Shown here piece by piece: positions 1-6,050 of a DNA stretch of 10,979 nt. The position numbers and the translations under genes were made by a program. Location: positions 1 to 10,979 of the forward strand of contig JAGLNY010000307.1 in assembly GCA_023139255.1 (NCBI GenBank). The letters run 5' to 3'. The stretch's first letter is position 1. Each line of letters starts with the position of its first letter. The notes under the pieces are model-generated. The model searched no databases. It worked only from the letters and a program-made list of their open reading frames with translations, and was not told where the DNA came from. Source of the stretch: Spirochaetales bacterium (GTDB lineage Bacteria; Spirochaetota; Spirochaetia; JABMQR01).

Positions 1-38
1 ATTGAACCAATGCCTATCTCGTAGTATAGTATATCATT

Positions 39-191
39 ATGAAACAGACATCTTTATCATCAGAACCAGACGACCCGGACCCTCATTTATCAAGTTCAAC
101 AATTTACGGACACACCCTCTCCAGCAGCATGGCAGTACCATCTGAAATAATGAGTTTAGTGCCTTTCGCCAGCAGAGAGCTGTCGATATGA
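39..191 (+). CDS. Possible small ORF overlapping the CorC-type gene
   Basis: An ATG-initiated frame of 50 codons ends in TGA at 189-191, overlapping the ATG (188) of the next gene as ATGA. That arrangement is typical of translationally coupled genes and is the main reason to list it. The peptide is rich in Ser and Pro (starts MKQTSLSSEPDDPDP), has no hydrophobic segment or recognisable motif, and no clear Shine-Dalgarno precedes its ATG. An in-frame TAG at 27-29 closes it upstream. It may be a chance reading frame in the leader of the transporter gene. Two plus-strand frames are also open from the window edge (to TAG at 22-24 and TGA at 143-145) and could be the tail of an upstream gene; I recognise neither. 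Confidence 0.2.
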   Translation: MKQTSLSSEPDDPDPHLSSSTIYGHTLSSSMAVPSEIMSLVPFASRELSI

Positions 192-1444
192 CAATACAAA
201 TTGTATATATCGGACTCCTCCTTGTGCTGTCGGCAATTTTCTCGGGAACGGAAACAGCTTTTATATCATTAACTTTTATCCAGGAAAAAGACCTTCAGAC
301 CGGGAAAGGCCGGACAGGAAAACTGGCTGCTTCTCTGTCAAAAAAACCGGATATTTTGCTTTCGACTATCCTTATAGGTAACAATCTTGTGAATATCGCT
401 GCATCCGCCCTAACTACTGCTACAGTAATCCAGTATTACGGGAATTATGCCGTTGCGTATGCAACAGGAATCCTGACGCTTGCAGTCCTGATATTCGCCG
501 AGATAACACCCAAACAGATTGCAATGATTCACAATGAGACAATTTGCCGTATCATGGCATATCCCATACGCGGGCTCACCTGGATCATGTTTCCGCTTAT
601 TTTCCTGATAAATGGTATAAGTTCTGTTATAACAAGAGTTTTTTCCGGTGAGCAAAAAACAGTTATATCCCAGGAAGGGATAATGCATGCAGTAAATATT
701 GCCCAAACCCAGGGTATGGTTGAGGATTATGAAACAACTTTTGTGCAGAATGTATTTCGCTTTGATGATATTGATGTACATACAATAATGACTCACCGGA
801 CTGATGTTTTTAGTATCAGCGGGGATCTTACTCTGGATGCTGCTATGCCGAAGATAATTGAAAGCGGTTTTGCCAGAATCCCGGTATTTGGCGATTCTCC
901 GGAACATATTATTGGGATACTGCTCACCAGGGATCTCTTGCGGCATATCCTCAAAAAAGAGGGATCCCGCAAGGTGTCTGATATCATGAAACACCCAATC
1001 TTCGTCCCGGAGACCCGGAAAGCTCACCAGATGTTCGCATCTTTTAAAGCCAACAAACTGCATATGGCAACGGTCCTGGATGAGTATGGCGGTTTATCAG
1101 GTGTTGTCACCATGGAAGATGTTATCGAGGAGCTGTTCGGGGAATTATATGATGAACATGAAAGTGGTGCAGAAGAGAGAATCCTTGATATGGAAAACGG
1201 TTCGTTTAGGATAATGGGAGAAACTTCTATACAACAGCTTGAGGATGTTTTTGATCTGAACGTTGATCACAGCAAGCATATAGGTACTGTTGCCGGTTTA
1301 ATAATTGAGGAACTCGGCATTATCCCCAGTGTTAAGCAAACCGTTACTACAAATATTGGGGTATTTACCATACGGTCAATGCGGGGAAACAGAATTGAGT
1401 CTGTCATTTTTACCCCTGCCCGGGATTCGGACGAGAATGATTAG
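188..1444 (+). CDS. CNNM/CorC (HlyC/CorC) family membrane protein with CBS pair
   Basis: This 418-residue protein is an integral membrane member of the HlyC/CorC family (CNNM/CorB type), proposed to export or regulate Mg2+ or other divalent cations. An N-terminal CNNM transmembrane domain covers about residues 1-190, with hydrophobic segments near 5-27, 57-80, 87-106 and 125-145 and the family signature FSGTETAFISL at 18-28. Two CBS domains follow (about 200-255 and 265-318), the second carrying the typical LDEYGG (297-302) and VTMEDVIEELFGEL (307-320). A CorC_HlyC transporter-associated domain lies at about 335-410. Length and domain order are normal. The ATG at 188 is chosen because the first membrane helix starts directly after it; the upstream purine stretch AGAGAG is only a weak ribosome site. 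The CBS pair probably senses an adenosine nucleotide. The transported ion is inferred from the family, not visible here. The family call is secure. Confidence 0.93.
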   Translation: MTIQIVYIGLLLVLSAIFSGTETAFISLTFIQEKDLQTGKGRTGKLAASLSKKPDILLSTILIGNNLVNIAASALTTATVIQYYGNYAVAYATGILTLAVLIFAEITPKQIAMIHNETICRIMAYPIRGLTWIMFPLIFLINGISSVITRVFSGEQKTVISQEGIMHAVNIAQTQGMVEDYETTFVQNVFRFDDIDVHTIMTHRTDVFSISGDLTLDAAMPKIIESGFARIPVFGDSPEHIIGILLTRDLLRHILKKEGSRKVSDIMKHPIFVPETRKAHQMFASFKANKLHMATVLDEYGGLSGVVTMEDVIEELFGELYDEHESGAEERILDMENGSFRIMGETSIQQLEDVFDLNVDHSKHIGTVAGLIIEELGIIPSVKQTVTTNIGVFTIRSMRGNRIESVIFTPARDSDEND

Positions 1445-1536
1445 TATTTGAATAAACTATATCTATAATAACACTGGGTACGTATCAGAATTGGAGAAAC
1501 AGAAGAGAAGTGAGTTACAGAAGAGTTCTGAGGCAA

Positions 1537-1560
1537 TTTCAAAAATACCTATTTTTGAAA
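1537..1560. repeat. Perfect 11-bp inverted repeat in the 214-bp gap
   Basis: TTTCAAAAATA (1537-1547) and TATTTTTGAAA (1550-1560) are perfectly complementary around a CC centre. No T-run follows on either strand, so it is not a classical intrinsic terminator, though it lies 93 bp after the CorC-type gene and could slow polymerase or stabilise the transcript end. The same gap holds a near-palindrome at 1571-1588 (core ATGAAATTTCAT, 1574-1585), the 8-mer TTCATGCA at 1581 and 1621 (40 bp apart), and ACAGAAGAG twice (1499-1507, 1517-1525). These could be regulator sites for the DUF454 gene, but none matches an operator I know. Confidence 0.45.
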
Positions 1561-1658
1561 GAGTCTCTCCTGTATGAAATTTCATGCACAAAGTACTTTT
1601 TTTCTGTTAATGACTGATAATTCATGCATTAAACAGACTTATTTAATAGCGGAGTGTT

Positions 1659-2096
1659 ATGGACGAAAGCAAGGTAAATGGTAATCAGGGGCTGCCGGAA
1701 CCAAACCAGGAAATCAAAGTCTCAAATAAATTTCTTAGTGGTTTGTTAGTAATTTCAGGAACCATATCTGTTCTACTCGGTTTTCTTGGTGTTTTTTTGC
1801 CTCTTTTACCAACAACTCCTTTTCTTTTGCTTGCAGCTTTTTGCTTTGCTAAAAGTTCAAATGGTTTTTATAATTGGCTCCTGCATATCAAATGGTTTGG
1901 AAAATACATTACTAATTATCGTGAGAAAAAAGGAGTGCCCTTAAAAATAAAGGTTCTGGCTATCTCCTTTTTGTGGCTTACCATACTAGTATCAGCATTT
2001 GTTATCGTTCAAAATCTATTTGTACGTATCCTTTTAATTCTCATTGCTATCGGTGTAACCATACATTTACTCTTAATTCGTACACTGAAAGAATAA
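1659..2096 (+). CDS. DUF454 (YbaN-like) small inner-membrane protein
   Basis: The 145-residue product matches the DUF454/YbaN family of small membrane proteins of unknown function. The hallmark is the loop-and-helix segment containing FLPLLPTTPFLLLAAFCFAK (46-65), followed by a WFGKYITNYREKKG region (79-92). Hydrophobic segments are visible at about 25-64 (a helical pair), 97-117 and 120-140; the N-terminal 22 residues are polar and probably cytoplasmic. GGAG at 1651-1654 sits 4 bases before the ATG and supports this start. The gene is followed after 82 bp by the flavodiiron gene on the same strand, and both look AT-rich compared with the genes on either side, so they may be co-expressed. I cannot assign a substrate or role beyond membrane location; the family call is firm, the function unknown. 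Confidence 0.85.
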   Translation: MDESKVNGNQGLPEPNQEIKVSNKFLSGLLVISGTISVLLGFLGVFLPLLPTTPFLLLAAFCFAKSSNGFYNWLLHIKWFGKYITNYREKKGVPLKIKVLAISFLWLTILVSAFVIVQNLFVRILLILIAIGVTIHLLLIRTLKE

Positions 2097-2150
2097 GGGC
2101 GAGGTACAGTCATACATAGACACAGAGCAACGAGCGTTATAGAATAGAGG

Positions 2151-2165
2151 AAATCCGGGATTTTT
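2151..2165 (+). terminator. Weak stem-loop with T-run after the DUF454 gene
   Basis: AAATC (2151-2155) and GATTT (2159-2163) can form a short stem around CGG, running into five T residues (2161-2165). It lies 55 bases after the DUF454 stop and just ahead of the flavodiiron ribosome site (AGGAG, 2168-2172). The stem is short and AT-rich, so it would at best be a leaky attenuator between the two genes. Confidence 0.2.
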
Positions 2166-2178
2166 ATAGGAGAAAACA

Positions 2179-3372
2179 ATGAATATTCATGTAAAAAACA
2201 ATGTGGCTTGGGTTGGTAAGATTGATTGGGAATTACAGAAATTTCATGGTAATGAGTATTCGACTCACAGGGGATCAACTTATAATTCTTATCTGATTAA
2301 AGAAGAAAAAAATGTCCTTATTGATACCGTATGGAAACCTTATGCAAAAGAATATGTGGAAAATTTGAAAAAAGAAATTGATTTAAACAAAATCGATTTT
2401 ATGGTAGTCAACCATGCGGAAATTGATCATAGCGGAAGTCTCCCCGAGTTAATGAGTTACATCCCTGATACTCCCATATATTGCACTGAATATGGAATAA
2501 AAACAATTAAAGGGCACTATCACCAAAATTGGAATTTCCACCCGGTCAAAACCGGAGATGTACTGGATATAGGAAATGGAAAAGCACTTGTATTCGTAGA
2601 GATGAAAATGCTTCATTGGCCGGATAGTATGGCGAGTTACCTGACAGGTGATAATATTCTTTTCAGCAATGATGCGTTCGGGCAGCATTATGCGACTGGA
2701 TACATGTTTAATGATCTTGTTGATCAATCGGAGCTTTTTGCAGAATGCATTAAATATTATGCAAATATCCTGACACCATTCAGCCCTCTTGTTGAGAAAA
2801 AAATTCATGAAATACTAGCCCTAAACCTTCCTATTGATATAATTGCAACAAGTCACGGGGTAATTTGGCGTGATAATCCTACTCAGATTGTTGAAAAATA
2901 TCTTACCTGGTCCAGGAATTATCAGGAGAATCAAATAACGATTCTTTATGATACTATGTGGAACGGTACTAAAGTTATGGCGGAGAATATAGCATTAGGC
3001 ATAAAAAAAGAAGACAGCATGGTCAATCTTAAATTGTTCAATATTTCAAAAACAGACAAAAACGACATTATTACAGAAGTATTCAAATCAAAATTAATAC
3101 TGGTAGGTTCTCCTACAATTGGTAAAGGCATAACGAGTGCGACTGCCGGCATTCTTGAAGAAATTGAAGGACTGAAATTTAAAAATAAAAAAGCCTGCGC
3201 TTTTGGTTGTTATGGGTGGAGTGGAGAATCACTGTCAAAGATTAATACATTATTGGAAAAATCCGGATTCACACTAATAAATGAAGGCATTAAATGCTTA
3301 TGGAATCCGGATAACAAAAGCATAGAAAATTGTAAAAAGTTTGGAGCTGAAATTATTACTAGCGCTTTGTAA
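2179..3372 (+). CDS. fprA: FprA-type (class A) flavodiiron protein, O2/NO reductase
   Basis: This 397-residue cytoplasmic enzyme belongs to the class A flavodiiron proteins, which reduce O2 to water and/or NO to N2O and protect anaerobes from oxidative and nitrosative stress. The N-terminal metallo-beta-lactamase-like domain (about 1-245) carries the diiron ligands H79-x-E81-x-D83-H84 (in NHAEIDHSG), H146 (in LHWPDSM), D165 (in NDAFGQH) and H226 (in TSHGVIW), all present. The C-terminal flavodoxin-like FMN domain spans about 252-395 and begins ITILYDTMWNGT, where the phosphate loop is expected. The protein ends there, so there is no rubredoxin or flavin-reductase extension as in NorV or class C proteins; an external rubredoxin or similar donor must be supplied from elsewhere. 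AGGAG at 2168-2172, 6 bases before the ATG, fixes the start. O2 versus NO preference cannot be told from sequence. The gene is distinctly AT-rich. Confidence 0.94.
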   Translation: MNIHVKNNVAWVGKIDWELQKFHGNEYSTHRGSTYNSYLIKEEKNVLIDTVWKPYAKEYVENLKKEIDLNKIDFMVVNHAEIDHSGSLPELMSYIPDTPIYCTEYGIKTIKGHYHQNWNFHPVKTGDVLDIGNGKALVFVEMKMLHWPDSMASYLTGDNILFSNDAFGQHYATGYMFNDLVDQSELFAECIKYYANILTPFSPLVEKKIHEILALNLPIDIIATSHGVIWRDNPTQIVEKYLTWSRNYQENQITILYDTMWNGTKVMAENIALGIKKEDSMVNLKLFNISKTDKNDIITEVFKSKLILVGSPTIGKGITSATAGILEEIEGLKFKNKKACAFGCYGWSGESLSKINTLLEKSGFTLINEGIKCLWNPDNKSIENCKKFGAEIITSAL

Positions 3373-3392
3373 ACACCAGCACCTGATAAACG

Positions 3393-3429
3393 TTGACAAA
3401 ATCTCCCCCCCACCTGTATTATGCCTGCA
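3393..3429 (+). promoter_or_regulatory. Sigma-70-type promoter of leuS, predicted leaderless
   Basis: A perfect -35 box TTGACA (3393-3398) is followed after 18 bases by TATTAT (3417-3422), with TG directly in front of the -10. Initiation 6-8 bases after the -10 falls at about 3428-3430, that is on the leuS ATG (3429-3431). No Shine-Dalgarno sequence precedes the ATG, which fits a leaderless transcript. The spacer contains a run of seven C residues (3405-3411). Confidence 0.7.
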
Positions 3430-5942
3430 TGAGTAAATACCCATTTAATACAATTGAACAGAAGTGGCAAAACTTCTGGGAAAAGAACAAAACATTTTCT
3501 GTAAAAGAAGACCCCGCAGTTCCTGAAGAAAAACGCATGTATGTCCTGGATATGTTCCCGTATCCTTCAGGCGTAGGCCTTCATGTCGGGCATCCGGAAG
3601 GATATACCGCAACAGATATTTACTGCAGATACCTCAGAATGAAAGGATATAATGTCCTTCACCCTATGGGATTCGACTCTTTTGGTCTTCCTGCAGAAAA
3701 TTATGCCATCCAGACAGGTACTCATCCCCGGGTTACCACAGAAAAAAATATTATTCACTTCAGAAAGCAAATAAAAAGCTTTGGATTCTGTTATGACTGG
3801 GATCGGGAAATATCAACTCACACTAAAGACTATTATCACTGGACCCAGTGGATTTTTCTTCAGCTTTATAAAATGGGGCTTGCGTATGAATCAGAAACTC
3901 CAATTAACTGGTGTCCTGACTGTAAAACAGGGCTGGCAAATGAAGAAGTAAAAGACGGAAACTGCGATCGCTGCGGTACCCGTGTAACACGAAAAAATAT
4001 TCGTCAATGGATTCTGAAAATCACAAAGTATGCTGACAGACTCCTCGAGGATCTTGATATTCTGGACTGGACTGACTCTATCAAAGCCCAGCAGCGAAAC
4101 TGGATAGGCAGAAGTGAAGGCGCTGATGTTATTTTTCAGGTAGAGGGCGGCAAAGGAGAAATTCCGGTATACACAACACGTCCTGATACTCTTTTTGGTG
4201 CAACCTATATGGTCCTTTCCCCGGAACACCTGTTGGTAAACACCATAACAACTCCCGGACAGCGGGAAACTGTTGAGAAATATATTGAGGAAGCGGCGAA
4301 AAAATCCGACCTTGAGCGTACAGACCTTGCAAAAGAGAAAACCGGCGTGTTTTCCGGATCTTATGCCGTAAATCCGGTAAATAATGAGAGAATACCCATC
4401 TGGATTGCCGATTATGTATTAATTTCCTATGGATCCGGCGCAATTATGGCTGTCCCGGCTCATGATGACCGGGACTGGGAGTTTGCAAAAACATTTAACC
4501 TGCCAATTATCCCGGTTCTTGAAGGTGGTGATATCTCTCAGGCAGCTTTCCTTGGTGATGGTACACATATTAATTCCGGGTTCATTAACAACCTGAACAA
4601 AGAAGATGCAATCAACACCATGATTGATTGGCTTGAAAAGAAGAGCCTTGGTAAAAAGGCCGTTAACTATAAACTGCGCGACTGGATATTCAGCAGACAG
4701 CGTTATTGGGGAGAACCCATACCCCTGGTACACTGTGATTCCTGCGGTACTGTCCCTGTTCCTGAAGAAGAACTTCCCCTCCAACTCCCGGAGATTGCCT
4801 CATATGCACCTTCCGGTACCGGAGAAAGTCCTCTGGCAACTGTCCCGGAATGGGTTAACACCACCTGTCCTGTTTGCGGGGAAAAAGCTCGCAGGGAAAC
4901 CAACACTATGCCGCAGTGGGCCGGCTCATGCTGGTATTATCTCCGCTATCTTGACCCGAAAAATACTAAATCTTTTGCTGACCCTGAAAAAATAGAGTAT
5001 TGGATGCCTGTTGACCTCTATGTTGGTGGGCAGGAACATGCGGTTTTACACCTGCTTTATGCAAGGTTCTGGCATAAGGTTCTTTTTGACCTTAATATCG
5101 TTAACACGACAGAACCTTTCCAGCGCCTTATTAACCAAGGAATGATAACCTCCTTTGCTTATCAGAGAAAAAATAAATCTCTCGTTTCAATTGATATGGT
5201 CGAAGAAACCGACCCTGATGTGTTTATTGAGAAAGCAACCGGCGAAAAACTTGAACGGGTTATTGCAAAAATGTCCAAGAGCCTTAAAAATGTAATTAAT
5301 CCTGATGATATAATCCACTCTTTCGGGGCTGACTCAATGAGAATGTATGAAATGTTTATGGGACCGCTCCAGGTCTCAAAACCCTGGGCAACAAGCGGAC
5401 TCTCTGGTGTACACCGTTTTCTGGACAGAGTTTGGAGATTGGCCTCAGAACGACCTGTCGAAAACAGTGATGCACCGGAGTCTCTCAGGAAACTGCTTCA
5501 TAAGACAATTAAGAAGGTATCCCTTGATACAGCAGCACTTGAGTTCAATACAGCCATAGCACAAATGATGATATTTATAAATGAACTCTATAAAGCAAGT
5601 TCTCTCTATAAAGAAATCTGGGAACCATTTATCCTCCTCCTTGCACCCTATGCCCCGCATATTGCAGAAGAAATATGGGAAAAAATAGGGAACAATCCAT
5701 CAATCGCAAACCAGCCATGGCCGGAATGGGATGAGGAAATGACCAGAGAAAATGTAACAGAGGTTGTATTCCAGGTTAACGGTAAAGTTCGTGCTAAAGT
5801 TGAACTGCCTGTAGGAATGGATCAGGAGGCTTTAAAAGAGCAGGCTTTTGCAAATGAACGCATCCAGGAATGGACAAAGGGAAAATTGATAATAAAAGTT
5901 ATTGCAGTACCAAATAAACTTGTTAATATTGTTGTCAGGTAG
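3429..5942 (+). CDS. leuS: Leucyl-tRNA synthetase (class Ia)
   Basis: Charges tRNA-Leu with leucine in the cytoplasm; the frame from the ATG at 3429 gives 837 residues, normal for bacterial LeuRS. The class I signatures are HVGH (52-55, within PYPSGVGLHVGHPEGYTATD) and KMSKS (614-618). Zinc-type cysteine pairs C162/C165 with C179/C182 match the ZN-1 module, and C436/C439 with C480/C483 form a second possible zinc site. The CP1 editing domain (about 220-415) has TTRPDT (249-254) and GSGAIMAVPAHDDRD (335-349), so post-transfer editing should be active. The anticodon-binding and C-terminal domains occupy roughly 650-837. A TTG at 3393 would add 12 residues (12 codons MTKSPPHLYYAC), but that TTG is part of the -35 box and the extension is unlike the family, so ATG 3429 is preferred. 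No Shine-Dalgarno is visible. The sequence seems closest to spirochaete LeuRS, from memory. Confidence 0.97.
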   Translation: MSKYPFNTIEQKWQNFWEKNKTFSVKEDPAVPEEKRMYVLDMFPYPSGVGLHVGHPEGYTATDIYCRYLRMKGYNVLHPMGFDSFGLPAENYAIQTGTHPRVTTEKNIIHFRKQIKSFGFCYDWDREISTHTKDYYHWTQWIFLQLYKMGLAYESETPINWCPDCKTGLANEEVKDGNCDRCGTRVTRKNIRQWILKITKYADRLLEDLDILDWTDSIKAQQRNWIGRSEGADVIFQVEGGKGEIPVYTTRPDTLFGATYMVLSPEHLLVNTITTPGQRETVEKYIEEAAKKSDLERTDLAKEKTGVFSGSYAVNPVNNERIPIWIADYVLISYGSGAIMAVPAHDDRDWEFAKTFNLPIIPVLEGGDISQAAFLGDGTHINSGFINNLNKEDAINTMIDWLEKKSLGKKAVNYKLRDWIFSRQRYWGEPIPLVHCDSCGTVPVPEEELPLQLPEIASYAPSGTGESPLATVPEWVNTTCPVCGEKARRETNTMPQWAGSCWYYLRYLDPKNTKSFADPEKIEYWMPVDLYVGGQEHAVLHLLYARFWHKVLFDLNIVNTTEPFQRLINQGMITSFAYQRKNKSLVSIDMVEETDPDVFIEKATGEKLERVIAKMSKSLKNVINPDDIIHSFGADSMRMYEMFMGPLQVSKPWATSGLSGVHRFLDRVWRLASERPVENSDAPESLRKLLHKTIKKVSLDTAALEFNTAIAQMMIFINELYKASSLYKEIWEPFILLLAPYAPHIAEEIWEKIGNNPSIANQPWPEWDEEMTRENVTEVVFQVNGKVRAKVELPVGMDQEALKEQAFANERIQEWTKGKLIIKVIAVPNKLVNIVVR

Positions 5943-5955
5943 AAACACAGGAGAC

Positions 5956-6050
5956 GGGAGACGAAAATTATTTAATCTTCCGGTCTCTGGCATTTGCATA
6001 GCAAATGCAAAGGTGAGTAATCTCACCCGTTCTCCGGTTTCCCTTTTTTT
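5956..6050 (+). terminator. Multi-hairpin termination region between convergent genes
   Basis: Three adjacent stem-loops fill the space between leuS and the kinase gene: GAGAC/GTCTC with an inner paired arm (5958-5987), GCATTTGC/GCAAATGC around ATA (5990-6008), and GGTGAG/CTCACC around TAAT (6012-6027). In addition GGGAGAC (5956-5962) can pair with GTTTCCC (6037-6043) immediately before seven T residues (6044-6050), which would make an intrinsic terminator for leuS extending into the kinase 3' end. An exact tandem GGAGACG repeat (5950-5963) sits at the left edge. On the minus strand no good T-run follows the hairpins, so termination of the kinase is less clear. Pairings were judged by eye. 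Confidence 0.5.

Noticed and set aside
410..1063. 217-codon minus-strand ORF
   Set aside because: Fully antisense to the CorC-type gene, which has intact domains; no recognisable motif or ribosome site.
3393..3428. Upstream TTG start for leuS adding 12 residues
   Set aside because: The TTG is the first half of the -35 box TTGACA, no ribosome site precedes it, and MSKYPF at 3429 matches the normal LeuRS N-terminus.
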